A stretch of 64,000 nucleotides of DNA from UBA6770 sp965660875. GTDB taxonomy: Bacteria; Bacteroidota; Bacteroidia; Flavobacteriales_G; Salibacteraceae. Position numbers and translations under genes: made by a program. This document shows, piece by piece, positions 1-8,417 of this stretch. The notes beneath the pieces are model-generated. The model searched no databases. It had not been told where the DNA came from and saw only the letters and a program-made list of their open reading frames with translations. The number at the start of each line of letters is the position of its first letter. Within the stretch, counting starts at the first letter, position 1. The stretch is from positions 130,511-194,510 of the forward strand of contig CBFIBQ010000003.1 of the NCBI GenBank assembly GCA_965660875.1. The letters run 5' to 3'.

Positions 1-74
1 AAAACTCTTATGCAAAGTACTTGCTTTGCTCCTGAGTTGTCCGCAACTTCTAACCTTGATTCTTGTTGTATCAT
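1..74 (-). CDS. rplN: 50S ribosomal protein L14, N-terminal part (cut by window edge)
   Basis: Only the first 24 codons lie in the window. The reverse-strand reading from the ATG at 72-74 gives MIQQESRLEVADNSGAKQVL, the conserved L14 N-terminus (the family's VADNSGA motif). L14 binds 23S rRNA at the subunit interface. It follows rpsQ by about 20 nt in the usual S17-L14 order, so the spc part of the ribosomal operon continues beyond position 1. Identification is by eye from this short but very conserved stretch. Confidence 0.93.
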   Translation of the reverse strand, partial: MIQQESRLEVADNSGAKQVLCIRV

Positions 75-95
75 TTTCTTAAGCTTTCGACTTAA

Positions 96-374
96 TTATT
101 TTGCTTTTTCAATAATTTCAGCAAGTCTCCATCTCTTACTTTTTGACAAAGGGCGAGTTTCCATAATTCTTACTGTATCTCCTACACCACATTCGTCTTT
201 TTCGTCGTGAGCCATAAACTTATTGGACTTTTTAACGAACTTTCCGTAGATAGGGTGCTTCATTTTTCTTTCAACCATAACAGTAATAGACTTGTTCATG
301 GCCGCGCTGGTTACTACACCAACTCTCTCTTTTCTTAAATTCCTTTGCACAGCTTTATTATTTTGATTGCTCAA
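96..374 (-). CDS. rpsQ: 30S ribosomal protein S17
   Basis: Primary 16S rRNA-binding protein of the 30S body, OB-fold. The reading shows the family's GVVTSAAMNKSITV opening strand, KHPIYGKF and the TRPLSKSKRWRL end motif. Length from the ATG at 374 is 92 aa, a little longer than usual, and this start overlaps the end of rpmC by 17 nt. A GTG at codon 9 (350) would give a start MQRNLRKERVG, closer to relatives, and leave a 7-nt gap; I cannot decide between them. Translationally coupled member of the S10-spc operon. Confidence 0.95.
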   Translation of the reverse strand: MSNQNNKAVQRNLRKERVGVVTSAAMNKSITVMVERKMKHPIYGKFVKKSNKFMAHDEKDECGVGDTVRIMETRPLSKSKRWRLAEIIEKAK

Positions 375-558
375 GATTTCTTTTTGTAATCTCAGTTTTT
401 AACCGAGCAATAGTTCTACGCTTTTGCTTTAAAACCACCGGACTCTCTAGCTGAGAAACTTTATGGTTTAGTTTTAGCTTACCTAAAGACTCAACTTCAT
501 CCTCTAACCGTTCAGTTAGTTCTTCTGTTTTCAATTCTCTTATTACTGACTGCTTCAT
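358..558 (-). CDS. rpmC: 50S ribosomal protein L29
   Basis: Small (66 aa) alpha-helical protein near the peptide exit tunnel, where L23 and L29 form the docking site for trigger factor and SRP. The sequence is a two-helix hairpin rich in Lys, Glu and Leu, with the L29 core LKLNHKVSQLESPV and IARLKTEITKR. Start ATG at 558; it sits 12 nt after rplP and overlaps rpsQ if the longer rpsQ start is used. Order L16-L29-S17 is the standard one. Confidence 0.95.
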   Translation of the reverse strand: MKQSVIRELKTEELTERLEDEVESLGKLKLNHKVSQLESPVVLKQKRRTIARLKTEITKRNLEQSK

Positions 559-570
559 GATAACACGTTC

Positions 571-987
571 TTATGAAAGGTCCTTTCGTTTTACAAATTT
601 GCACGTAACCGGAAGCTTTTGAGCGGCAAGACGCAATGCTTCTCTAGCTACATCTTCTTTAACACCCTCAAGCTCAAATAGAACTCTACCTGGTTTTATT
701 TTAGCTACCCAGTGATCTAGAGCTCCTTTACCTTTTCCCATTCGCACTTCTGCAGGCTTACTAGTTATTGGGGTGTCAGGAAATACACGTATCCAAACCT
801 GTCCTTCTCTTTTCATATAGCGAGTAACCGCAATCCTAGATGCTTCAATTTGTCTTGAAGTCAATCTACCCATTTCTAGGGTTTTGATACCGTACGATCC
901 GAAGGATAAAGTTGCTCCTCTTTGAGCTATACCTTTAATTCTTCCCTTCTGGACTTTTCTGTGCTTTACTTTTCTCGGCTGTAACAT
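571..987 (-). CDS. rplP: 50S ribosomal protein L16
   Basis: 138 aa, full length for L16, which organises the A-site tRNA region of 23S rRNA. Recognised from MLQPRKVKHRKVQKGR at the N-terminus, the FGSYGIKTLEMGRLTSRQIEASR segment and RMGKGKGALDHWVA, a loop next to the peptidyl-transferase centre. Lies 27 nt downstream of rpsC, the largest spacing in this part of the operon. Confidence 0.97.
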   Translation of the reverse strand: MLQPRKVKHRKVQKGRIKGIAQRGATLSFGSYGIKTLEMGRLTSRQIEASRIAVTRYMKREGQVWIRVFPDTPITSKPAEVRMGKGKGALDHWVAKIKPGRVLFELEGVKEDVAREALRLAAQKLPVTCKFVKRKDLS

Positions 988-1014
988 CTCTTTAGTGTCT
1001 TAAACAGTCCCTAA

Positions 1015-1728
1015 TTAATTTCTTTTCCTTCTAAATCGTTGCTGTGGTTTTGCTGCAGCAGGTGATTTCTTTTTGTTCTCGATTACTGGAGATAAATCTC
1101 TTTTACCCAAAACTTCACCATTACAAATCCAAACCTTAACGCCGATTCTACCATAAGTAGTGTGTGCTTCAGATAGAGCATAATCAATGTCTGCTCTAAA
1201 TGTATGCAACGGTATTCTACCTTCCTTGTAGTGCTCAGCTCTAGCCATTTCAGCTCCGTTCAACCTACCAGCTATAGAAACCTTTATACCTTCAGCACCC
1301 ATTCTCATGGTACTAGCAATAGACATCTTGGCAGCTCTACGGAAAGAAATACGCCCTTCAATTTGACGAGCTATACTATCCGCTACTAAACGAGCGTCTA
1401 ATTCAGGTCTCTTTATTTCAAAAATGTTTATCTGAACATCTTTTTTAGTAATCTTCTTTAATTCCTCTTTAAGCTTATCAACCTCAGAACCACCTTTCCC
1501 GATGATAATACCTGGGCGAGCAGTTTTAATGGTAACAGTTATCAACTTAAGCGTACGCTCAATGATGATGTTCGAAACACTTGCTTTTCTTAAACGAGCA
1601 TTCAAGTAACGACGAATGTTGTAATCCTCTACAATTTTATCTTCGTACTTTCTGCCTCCGTACCAATTAGAATCCCATCCTCTGATGAAGCCTAATCTAT
1701 TCGCAATTGGATTTGTTTTTTGTCCCAT
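1015..1728 (-). CDS. rpsC: 30S ribosomal protein S3
   Basis: 237 aa. S3 lines the mRNA entry channel of the 30S head. Visible: MGQKTNPIANRLG start, KH domain with the GIIIGKGGSEVDKL loop (about residues 73-88), and the C-terminal domain with RRAAKMSIASTMRMGAEGIKV and GEVLGKRDL. A basic tail ending RFRRKRN extends past the conserved domain, a common lineage-specific feature. Starts 5 nt after the rplV stop. Confidence 0.97.
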   Translation of the reverse strand: MGQKTNPIANRLGFIRGWDSNWYGGRKYEDKIVEDYNIRRYLNARLRKASVSNIIIERTLKLITVTIKTARPGIIIGKGGSEVDKLKEELKKITKKDVQINIFEIKRPELDARLVADSIARQIEGRISFRRAAKMSIASTMRMGAEGIKVSIAGRLNGAEMARAEHYKEGRIPLHTFRADIDYALSEAHTTYGRIGVKVWICNGEVLGKRDLSPVIENKKKSPAAAKPQQRFRRKRN

Positions 1729-1733
1729 TGTTA

Positions 1734-2135
1734 TTAATCCTCCTGGTTTTGTGTTCCAAGAACAAGTGTTACGTGATTTGATCTCTTTCTTATTCTGTAA
1801 GCTCTACCTTGAGCTCTAGCTTGAATCCTTTTTAACATAGAAGCGCCATCAACTTTCACTTCCTTCACAAACAAACCAGCGCCTTCCCAATCATCTCCTG
1901 ATTTTTCTTCGTAGTTAGCAACTGCTGACCACAAAAGTTTTTCGAGCTTGTTTGAAGCGTCCTGCTTGTGAAATTGCAAAATATTAGCTGCCTTTACAAC
2001 TTCTTCACCTCGAATCAAATCAGCTACTAACCTCATTTTTCTTGGAGAACTTGTACTGCCGTTTAGCTTAGCAAAATAGATAGACTTGTTAGCCTCTTTT
2101 CGCTCTTCTGCTCTTAATCTTTTTCTAGCACCCAT
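1734..2135 (-). CDS. rplV: 50S ribosomal protein L22
   Basis: 133 aa. L22 reaches into the peptide exit tunnel with a long beta-hairpin. The family signatures SPRKMRLVADLIRG, ANILQFHKQDASNKLEKLLWSAVANYEE and the hairpin RAQGRAYRIRKRSNHVTLVL are present. The N-terminus carries a basic extension (MGARKRLRAEERKEANKSI) typical of this phylum. Packed 5 nt after rpsS. Confidence 0.96.
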   Translation of the reverse strand: MGARKRLRAEERKEANKSIYFAKLNGSTSSPRKMRLVADLIRGEEVVKAANILQFHKQDASNKLEKLLWSAVANYEEKSGDDWEGAGLFVKEVKVDGASMLKRIQARAQGRAYRIRKRSNHVTLVLGTQNQED

Positions 2136-2140
2136 CGCTA

Positions 2141-2416
2141 TTATTTTTTCTTGTCTTTTTTACCAACATGACCTCTCCAGGTTCTAGTTGGAGAAAATTC
2201 CCCTAATTTATGCCCCACCATATTCTCAGTTACATAAACTGGAATGAATTGACGGCCATTATGAACGCCTATTGTAAGCCCAACAAAATCTGGGGTTATC
2301 ATTGATGATCTGGACCAAGTCTTGATAACAGACTTCTTATTCGAATCCTGCATTTCTAAAACTCGTTTCTCGAGTTTGTAATGCACATAAGGAGGTTTTT
2401 TTAGTGAACGACTCAT
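2141..2416 (-). CDS. rpsS: 30S ribosomal protein S19
   Basis: 91 aa. S19 sits at the top of the 30S head beside S13 and contacts the A-site finger. Clear family sequence: MSRSLKKPPYV start, IKTWSRSSMITPDFVGLTIGVHNG, VTENMVGHKLGEFSPTRTWRGH, then a Lys-rich tail. Start ATG at 2416, 6 nt after rplB. Confidence 0.97.
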   Translation of the reverse strand: MSRSLKKPPYVHYKLEKRVLEMQDSNKKSVIKTWSRSSMITPDFVGLTIGVHNGRQFIPVYVTENMVGHKLGEFSPTRTWRGHVGKKDKKK

Positions 2417-2422
2417 CTATAA

Positions 2423-3244
2423 TTATTTTCTTTTCGTTATGATATAACGATTAGTAGATTTTTTCTTTGCTCTCGTTTTGAATCCTTTTGCAGGAACACC
2501 ATTTCTAGATCTTGGATGACCTCCAGACTGACGTCCTTCACCTCCACCCATCGGATGATCTACTGGGTTCATTGCAACACCTCTTGTTCGAGGTCTCTTA
2601 CCTTGCCACCTGCTTCTTCCTGCTTTACCAGAAATTTCTAAACTATGATCGCTGTTCGATACAGATCCAACAGTTGCTAAACAAGTTAGAAGTATTTGTC
2701 TAGATTCACCGGACGGCATCTTAAGGTTAGCGAACTTCTTATCTTTTGCATTCAACTGAGCAAAAGAACCCGCCCCTCTGGCAATCTTACCGCCTTGACC
2801 AGGACGCATTTCAATGTTATGTAAAATTGTTCCTAGTGGAACATCTCTCAAGAACATAGTGTTTCCAACTTCCGGAGTTGCTTTTTCACCACTAATAATC
2901 TCTTGACCGACTTCAATACCACTTGGCGCAATTATATAACGCTTTTCACCGTCTACATAATTAATTAAAGCGATTCGAGCAGATCGATTTGGATCATACT
3001 CAACACTAACCACTTTTCCAGGTATACCGAACTTATCTCTTTTGAAATCAATTTCACGATACTTTTTCTTATGACCGCCACCAATGTATCGAGCAGTCAT
3101 TCGACCAGTATTGTTTCTTCCGCCAGAACGCTTAATACTTCTGATAAGACTTTTTTCAGACTTACCTGTAGTAACTTCAGCAAATGTTCCAGCTACTTTA
3201 TGTCTTTGTCCCGGTGTAACGGGTCTAAATTTCTTTACAGCCAT
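2423..3244 (-). CDS. rplB: 50S ribosomal protein L2
   Basis: 273 aa, full length. L2 is needed for subunit association and peptidyl-transferase activity. SH3-like RNA-binding domains are recognisable from RNNTGRMTARYIGGGHKKKYR near residue 50 onward. The invariant segment MNPVDHPMGGGEGR (about 225-238) contains the conserved His at 230 next to the catalytic centre. Start ATG at 3244, 9 nt after rplW. Confidence 0.98.
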   Translation of the reverse strand: MAVKKFRPVTPGQRHKVAGTFAEVTTGKSEKSLIRSIKRSGGRNNTGRMTARYIGGGHKKKYREIDFKRDKFGIPGKVVSVEYDPNRSARIALINYVDGEKRYIIAPSGIEVGQEIISGEKATPEVGNTMFLRDVPLGTILHNIEMRPGQGGKIARGAGSFAQLNAKDKKFANLKMPSGESRQILLTCLATVGSVSNSDHSLEISGKAGRSRWQGKRPRTRGVAMNPVDHPMGGGEGRQSGGHPRSRNGVPAKGFKTRAKKKSTNRYIITKRK

Positions 3245-3253
3245 TTCTCTCTA

Positions 3254-3544
3254 TTAAATATTACTGTAGAAATCGATTATTTCTCCTTCATTCAAGGTAA
3301 CAACAGCTTTCTTGTAAGATCCAATCTTACCAGAAATAACTCCCGACTTTGTGTAGCGGGACTTTTTCTTTGAAGGCATTACCATAGTACTGATTGACTT
3401 AACCGATACTCCGTAAGCTTCCTCAACAGCAGCTTTCACCTCAATCTTATTCACCTCTTTAGGCACTACAAAGCCATAACGATTAAAGTCCTCCCCTTGC
3501 TGGGTCATCTTTTCTGTTATGACAGGTTTAAGTAAAATACTCAT
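3254..3544 (-). CDS. rplW: 50S ribosomal protein L23
   Basis: 96 aa. L23 binds 23S rRNA domain III at the tunnel exit and docks trigger factor. Family features: ILLKPVITEKMT at the N-terminus, RYGFVVPKEVNKIEVKAAVEEAYGV and the loop VKSISTMVMPSKKK. Start ATG at 3544, 6 nt after rplD. Confidence 0.95.
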   Translation of the reverse strand: MSILLKPVITEKMTQQGEDFNRYGFVVPKEVNKIEVKAAVEEAYGVSVKSISTMVMPSKKKSRYTKSGVISGKIGSYKKAVVTLNEGEIIDFYSNI

Positions 3545-3550
3545 ATCAAT

Positions 3551-4177
3551 TTAGCTTAACTGTGATTCAATTTTTCCCAAAGAACCCTCACACAAGACAA
3601 GGCTTTCAGAGTTTAAAATTGCGTAAGTGTTTACTTCTGAGGCAGTTACACAATTAAAGCCCTGTAAATTTCGGGAGGACAAATATACATTTTTGTTCAA
3701 TTCAGGCAACACTAGAAGTACTTTTTTACCCGATAACTTCAAGTTATTGATTAACTTAATCATATCCGCTGTTTTGGGCGACTTGAAATCAAGGTCTTCT
3801 ACAACCATTACTTCTTTTGCTTGAGCTTTTGTTGAAAGTGCTGATTTTCTAGCTAAAGCCTTCACTTTTTTATTCAACTTGATATCATATGATCTTGGTC
3901 TTGGACCAAAAACACGACCTCCACCTTTGAACAATGGTGATTTGATACTTCCCGCACGCGCAGTACCGGTACCTTTTTGCTTTTTTATCTTTCTTGTAGA
4001 ACCTGTAATCTCAGCTCTTTCTTTTGACTTGGCAGTACCTTGTCTTTGATTCGCTAGATACTGTTTTACATCTAGATAAACTGCATGTTCATTAGGCTCG
4101 ATTCCGTAGATATCGTCCTTAAGTTCAGCTTTCTTTGAAGCTTTAGAACCGTCTGTTTTTAAAATATCTAGTTTCAT
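3551..4177 (-). CDS. rplD: 50S ribosomal protein L4
   Basis: 208 aa from the chosen start. L4 extends a loop into the exit tunnel and in some bacteria also represses its own operon. The tunnel-loop sequence KKQKGTGTARAGSIKSPLFKGGG (about residues 67-89) and FGPRPRSYDIKLNKKVK are diagnostic. The open frame reaches an ATG at 4189 inside rplC, but the ATG at 4177 (MKLDILKTDG) fits the family start and lies one nucleotide past the rplC stop (4179-4181), so I prefer it. Confidence 0.95.
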   Translation of the reverse strand: MKLDILKTDGSKASKKAELKDDIYGIEPNEHAVYLDVKQYLANQRQGTAKSKERAEITGSTRKIKKQKGTGTARAGSIKSPLFKGGGRVFGPRPRSYDIKLNKKVKALARKSALSTKAQAKEVMVVEDLDFKSPKTADMIKLINNLKLSGKKVLLVLPELNKNVYLSSRNLQGFNCVTASEVNTYAILNSESLVLCEGSLGKIESQLS

Positions 4178-4178
4178 C

Positions 4179-4796
4179 TTATTTCTCAACTTTTACAATT
4201 GAACCTTTTGGGCCCGGAACGGCACCTTTAACTACCAATAGGTTTTTATCAGAAAGGACTTTTAAAACTTGAAGGTTTGCAACTTTAACTAAGTTACCCC
4301 CTGTTCTTCCAGCCATTTTCATTCCTTTAAAAACTCTTGAAGGTGTAGACGCCATACCAATTGAACCTGGTGCACGACCAACATCTTTAGTACCGTGAGA
4401 AGCATCTCCAACTCCATGGAAATTGTGACGTTTAACTACCCCTTGAAAACCTTTACCTTTTGAAACTCCTGATACATCAACATACTCTCCTTCTTCAAAA
4501 ATTGAGCTATCGATAACATCTCCAGCTTTGACCTCATCGGTGTAGCCATCAAATTCTTCAACAAACTTTTTTGGAGTAGTTCCGGCCTTTTTAAAATGAC
4601 CTTTAAGAGCAGCGGAAGTATGCTTTTCAGACTTTTCTTCATACCCAATTTGGACAGCGGTGTATCCATCTGTTTCTTCTGTTCGCACTTGTGTCACAAC
4701 ACAAGGACCGACAGAGAGTACAGTACAAGGAAGATTCTTACCTTCCTCACTAAACACACTTGTCATTCCTATTTTTCTACCAATTATTCCAGGCAT
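4179..4796 (-). CDS. rplC: 50S ribosomal protein L3
   Basis: 205 aa. L3 is an early assembly protein contacting the peptidyl-transferase region. Recognised by GIIGRKIGMTSVFSEEG at the N-terminus, VSGVSKGKGFQGVVKRHNF (the central extension), SHGTKDVGRAPGSIGMASTPSRVFKGMKMAG and a C-terminal VKGAVPGPKGSIVKV. Lies 29 nt after rpsJ. Confidence 0.97.
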   Translation of the reverse strand: MPGIIGRKIGMTSVFSEEGKNLPCTVLSVGPCVVTQVRTEETDGYTAVQIGYEEKSEKHTSAALKGHFKKAGTTPKKFVEEFDGYTDEVKAGDVIDSSIFEEGEYVDVSGVSKGKGFQGVVKRHNFHGVGDASHGTKDVGRAPGSIGMASTPSRVFKGMKMAGRTGGNLVKVANLQVLKVLSDKNLLVVKGAVPGPKGSIVKVEK

Positions 4797-4825
4797 CTTA
4801 TCTATTTATTAAGAGTAAACTCTAA

Positions 4826-5131
4826 TTATACTTTTATCTCTACCTCAACTCCACTTGGCAATTCAAGTTTCATGAGTGCATCAACAGTTTTTGAAGACGA
4901 AGAATATATATCCAACAACCTTTTGAACGCGTTCAATTCAAACTGCTCTCTTGCTTTTTTATTTACGTGTGGTGACTTCAACACAGTAAATATCTTTTTG
5001 TTAGTAGGAAGTGGAATTGGTCCACTTACTACAGCACCAGTTGACTTTACTGTTTTTACAATCTTCTCAGCTGACTTGTCCACTAAGTTGTGATCGTAAG
5101 ACCGTAATTTTATTCTAATTTTTTGTGCCAT
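4826..5131 (-). CDS. rpsJ: 30S ribosomal protein S10
   Basis: 101 aa. S10 is part of the 30S head and doubles as NusE in antitermination complexes. Family sequence: KIRIKLRSYDHNLVDKSAEKIV, GPIPLPTNKKIFTVLKSPHVNKKAREQFE and a C-terminal LELPSGVEVEIKV. It begins directly (10 nt) after fusA: the tuf gene usual at this place in proteobacteria is absent, so str and S10 clusters are fused, as is common in Bacteroidota. Confidence 0.97.
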   Translation of the reverse strand: MAQKIRIKLRSYDHNLVDKSAEKIVKTVKSTGAVVSGPIPLPTNKKIFTVLKSPHVNKKAREQFELNAFKRLLDIYSSSSKTVDALMKLELPSGVEVEIKV

Positions 5132-5141
5132 GATTATTTAA

Positions 5142-7253
5142 TTATACGTCTCCGTTTGCTTTCTTAATTACTTCATCCGCAATGTTCTTTGGAACTTCGT
5201 CATAATGCGAAAACTCCATAGTACTAGTTGCACGTCCAGAACTCATAGTTCTTAATGCTGTTACGTATCCAAACATTTCAGACAACGGAACAATAACAGA
5301 AATAACCTGAGAATTATTTTTAGAATCCATGCCTTGAACCTGACCTCTTCGTCTGTTCAAGTCACCAACGATATCACCCATATTTTCCTCTGGGGTTACC
5401 ACTTCCATTTTCATGATAGGCTCTAACAATACTGGAGATGCGCTTTTTGCTGCATTTCGGTAGGCCATTTTTGCACATACCTCAAAAGACAAGGCGTCTG
5501 AATCCACTGCGTGGAAAGAACCATCATTCAACTCAACTTTCAATGAATCAAGTGGGTACCCAGCAAGTGCTCCATTAGACATTGCTTCTTTGAATCCTTT
5601 CTCTACTGAAGGAATAAATTCCCTTGGAATGTTACCCCCCTTAATTTTGTTATCGAAAACTAATCCAGTCTGAACTTCAGAATCTTCAGGGATAGGTCCA
5701 AGCTTGATAGAAATATCAGCAAACTTACCTCTACCGCCAGATTGTTTTTTATAAACTTCTCTGTGATCCACTGTAGCCTTGATAGCCTCCTTGTATGCAA
5801 CTTGAGGTGCTCCTTGACTACAATCAACCTTAAACTCACGGCGCATGCGTTCGATAAGCACTTCAAGGTGCAATTCACCCATTCCGCTGATTACCGTTTG
5901 TCCTGAATCGTCATCCGTATGAATTCTAAATGTTGGATCTTCTTCAGCAAGCTTACCCAATGCAATACCCATTTTATCAACGTCTGCTTGAGTTTTAGGC
6001 TCAATAGCAACACCAATAACTGGCTCAGGGAAAGTCATTGATTCTAAAACCAATGGATTTTTCTCATCGCAAAGCGTATCTCCTGTTCTAATATCCTTAA
6101 AACCAACACCAGCACCAATATCACCCGCTTCTATAAAATCAATAGCATTCTGTTTATTGGAGTGCATTTGAAAGATTCTGGAAATACGTTCTTTCTTGTT
6201 CGTTCTAGTATTAAAGATGTAGGAACCAGCATCTAATTTACCCGAGTAACATCTAAAGAAACACAGCCTACCAACAAATGGGTCTGTAGCAATTTTAAAC
6301 GCTAGGGCAGAAAAAGGCTCATCTATTTTTGGCTCTCTCTTTACTACTTTTTCCTCGTCATTAACATCGTGCCCCTCAACAGCACCCTTATCCAACGGTG
6401 AAGGCAAGAAGTTCATAACTGCATCTAGCATTGTTTGAACGCCTTTGTTCTTAAAAGCTGAACCGCACATTACTGGCTGAATAGCCATAGAAATAGTAGC
6501 TTCTCTAATTGCAGCTAACATTTCGGCTTCTGTTATTGAGTCTGGATCTTCAAAAAATTTCTCCATCAACTCATCATTAGTTTCAGCAACCGCCTCCACT
6601 AACTTCTCTCTCCACTCAGCAACAGTATCTACAAGATTTTCTGGGATAGGAACTTCAGTCCATGTCATCCCCATATCTTCTTCATTCCAAGCGATACCTC
6701 TGTTATTAATCAAATCAACAACACCTTCGAATTCATCCTCAGCTCCAATTGGAATTTGAAGAGGAATTGGGTTTCCGCCTAGACGCTCTTTAACTTCCTC
6801 TACACAACGGAAAAAATCTGCGCCTGCTCTATCCATTTTGTTTACAAAACAGATTCTCGGCACTCCGTACTTATCAGCCTGTCTCCAAACAGTTTCAGAT
6901 TGTGGCTCTACACCAGAAGCAGCACAAATCAATGCTACAGCTCCATCTAAAACACGCAAGGAACGCTCAACTTCAACTGTAAAGTCAACGTGACCAGGGG
7001 TGTCAATTATATTAATTCTATACTCTTTGTCTCGATAGTTCCAAAAACAAGTCGTAGCAGCAGAAGTAATTGTAATACCTCTTTCTTGCTCTTGCTCCAT
7101 CCAGTCCATAGTTGCAGCACCATCATGCACCTCACCTATTTTATGACTGATTCCAGTATAATAAAGGATACGCTCAGTAGTAGTGGTTTTACCAGCATCT
7201 ACGTGAGCCATAATTCCAATATTCCTTGTGTATGTTAAATCTCTTTTTGCCAT
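5142..7253 (-). CDS. fusA: Translation elongation factor G
   Basis: 703 aa GTPase that drives ribosomal translocation and, with RRF, recycling. The G domain shows G1 AHVDAGKT (16-23), G3 DTPGHVD (84-90) and G4 NKMD (138-141). Domain II onwards includes the ESMTFPEPVIGVAIEPKT segment and the domain IV loop near SGGRGKFADI; the C-terminus has MFGYVTALRTMSSGRATSTM. Full length with no in-frame gap. It lies 11 nt downstream of rpsG in the str cluster and is followed at once by rpsJ. Confidence 0.98.
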   Translation of the reverse strand: MAKRDLTYTRNIGIMAHVDAGKTTTTERILYYTGISHKIGEVHDGAATMDWMEQEQERGITITSAATTCFWNYRDKEYRINIIDTPGHVDFTVEVERSLRVLDGAVALICAASGVEPQSETVWRQADKYGVPRICFVNKMDRAGADFFRCVEEVKERLGGNPIPLQIPIGAEDEFEGVVDLINNRGIAWNEEDMGMTWTEVPIPENLVDTVAEWREKLVEAVAETNDELMEKFFEDPDSITEAEMLAAIREATISMAIQPVMCGSAFKNKGVQTMLDAVMNFLPSPLDKGAVEGHDVNDEEKVVKREPKIDEPFSALAFKIATDPFVGRLCFFRCYSGKLDAGSYIFNTRTNKKERISRIFQMHSNKQNAIDFIEAGDIGAGVGFKDIRTGDTLCDEKNPLVLESMTFPEPVIGVAIEPKTQADVDKMGIALGKLAEEDPTFRIHTDDDSGQTVISGMGELHLEVLIERMRREFKVDCSQGAPQVAYKEAIKATVDHREVYKKQSGGRGKFADISIKLGPIPEDSEVQTGLVFDNKIKGGNIPREFIPSVEKGFKEAMSNGALAGYPLDSLKVELNDGSFHAVDSDALSFEVCAKMAYRNAAKSASPVLLEPIMKMEVVTPEENMGDIVGDLNRRRGQVQGMDSKNNSQVISVIVPLSEMFGYVTALRTMSSGRATSTMEFSHYDEVPKNIADEVIKKANGDV

Positions 7254-7264
7254 TTCTCTTCTAA

Positions 7265-7732
7265 TTATACCCTAAAGTGTGAGAATGCTTTGTTGGCATC
7301 TGCCATTCTGTGAGTGTCTTCCTTCTTCTTGAAAGCACCACCTTCTTCACGAGCAGCTGCCATGATTTCGTCAGATAATTTCTCAGCCATAGATCTTCCG
7401 TTACGCTTTCTAGCAAACAAAATCATCCACTTCATTGCTTGAGACAACTTCCTACTGTTTCTAATTTCTTGTGGAATTTGGAAGGTAGCCCCACCAACTC
7501 TTCTACTTTTTACCTCTACCTGAGGAGTAACGTTAGAAAGGCCTTTTTTAAATACTTCAAGACCATCTTCTCCAGTTTTATCTGCAATTCTATCTATTGC
7601 TCCGTAGAAGATTTTAAAAGCGATACTCTTTTTACCATCAAGCATCAAGTTGTTTACAAAGCTTGTAACCAACGTTTCTCCAAACCTAGGATCCGGAGTT
7701 ATTTCAAATTTTTTAGCTTTTGCTTTTCTCAT
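7265..7732 (-). CDS. rpsG: 30S ribosomal protein S7
   Basis: 155 aa. S7 nucleates assembly of the 30S head and lies at the E site. Recognised from MRKAKAKKFEITPDPRFGETLVTSFVNNLMLDGKKSIA, NVTPQVEVKSRRVGGATFQIP and the tail EDTHRMADANKAFSHFRV. Start ATG at 7732, 11 nt after rpsL. Confidence 0.97.
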   Translation of the reverse strand: MRKAKAKKFEITPDPRFGETLVTSFVNNLMLDGKKSIAFKIFYGAIDRIADKTGEDGLEVFKKGLSNVTPQVEVKSRRVGGATFQIPQEIRNSRKLSQAMKWMILFARKRNGRSMAEKLSDEIMAAAREEGGAFKKKEDTHRMADANKAFSHFRV

Positions 7733-7743
7733 GACAAATACCC

Positions 7744-8118
7744 TTATTTTTTTGGACGTTTAGTTCCATACTTACTTCTTCTTTGGGTTCTACCCTCAAC
7801 ACCAGCGGTATCTAAAGCGCCGCGCACAACATGGTAACGCACACCTGGTAAATCCTTTACTCTACCACCCCTAACTAGAACAATACTGTGCTCTTGTAAG
7901 TTGTGTCCTTCACCAGGAATGTAAGCATTGACTTCATTTTGATTTGTCAATCTAACCCTTGCAACTTTTCGCATCGCAGAGTTTGGTTTTTTTGGCGTAG
8001 TAGTATAAACTCTTACGCACACCCCTCTTCTTTGTGGGCATGAATCCAAAGCAGCGGATTTACTTGTTTTAATCTTGCTTTGTCTACCTTTTCTAACTAA
8101 CTGTTGAATAGTAGGCAT
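7744..8118 (-). CDS. rpsL: 30S ribosomal protein S12
   Basis: 124 aa decoding-centre protein and first gene of the operon. The conserved loops TPKKPNSAMRKVARVRL and GGRVKDLPGVRYHVVRGALD are intact. Lys43 and Lys88, the positions at which substitutions give streptomycin resistance, are both Lys, that is, wild type. The promoter lies about 57 nt upstream (8175-8205). Cys-Pro-Gln in SCPQRRGVC is the family's usual second loop. Confidence 0.98.
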   Translation of the reverse strand: MPTIQQLVRKGRQSKIKTSKSAALDSCPQRRGVCVRVYTTTPKKPNSAMRKVARVRLTNQNEVNAYIPGEGHNLQEHSIVLVRGGRVKDLPGVRYHVVRGALDTAGVEGRTQRRSKYGTKRPKK

Positions 8119-8174
8119 AAATTTATTTTAATAATTATTTCAATACGTTTCTAGCCGAAAAAAATTCGGGGCGG

Positions 8175-8205
8175 CAAATGTATGTGTTTTCTATAAGATA
8201 TTCAA
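8175..8205 (-). promoter_or_regulatory. Promoter of the rpsL (str-S10) operon
   Basis: On the minus strand TTG (8205-8203), 20 nt, then TACATTTG (8182-8175). This matches the Bacteroidota sigma-70 type consensus TTG-N17-23-TAnnTTTG. Expected transcription start is near 8170, giving a leader of about 50 nt before rpsL that contains a small CCGAA/TTCGG hairpin. The rest of the 299-nt gap 8119-8417 shows only the divergent pcrA promoter; I see no further gene or RNA element there. Confidence 0.75.
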
Positions 8206-8405
8206 CAGGGATTGTGAATAAATTTTTACGTGTGTTTTTCACTCCAAAAAAACAGTAAATCAAGCATTTATACACTCACATGTTTTTCACTTTTAGAGAA
8301 TCCTTTAGACGACTTAATGATATTCTATTCGACTCACTTCTAAGTTACGGTCATGACTGTTAGAAAAAGTACACTTAATTGAGTAAATAATACGTTCCGT
8401 CTTGA

Positions 8406-8413
8406 TAAGTTTG
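8406..8413 (+). promoter_or_regulatory. -7 element directly before pcrA (probable leaderless start)
   Basis: TAAGTTTG matches TAnnTTTG exactly and ends 4 nt before the GTG start of pcrA. A TTG lies 24 nt upstream (8379-8381), slightly outside the normal spacing. Transcription would begin at or next to the GTG, leaving no untranslated leader. Confidence 0.55.
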
Positions 8414-8417
8414 TATT

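Noticed and set aside
4596..5093. 165-codon open reading frame on the plus strand, across rplC and rpsJ
   Set aside because: It is antisense to two highly conserved ribosomal protein genes, has no recognisable domain and no promoter; it is a by-product of their codon use.
5131..5142. Missing tuf gene between fusA and rpsJ considered as a deletion
   Set aside because: Str and S10 clusters joined without tuf are common in Bacteroidota; the 10-nt junction is intact and shows no scar.
7439..7837. 132-codon plus-strand frame spanning rpsG and rpsL
   Set aside because: Antisense to well-established ribosomal genes; no family resemblance.
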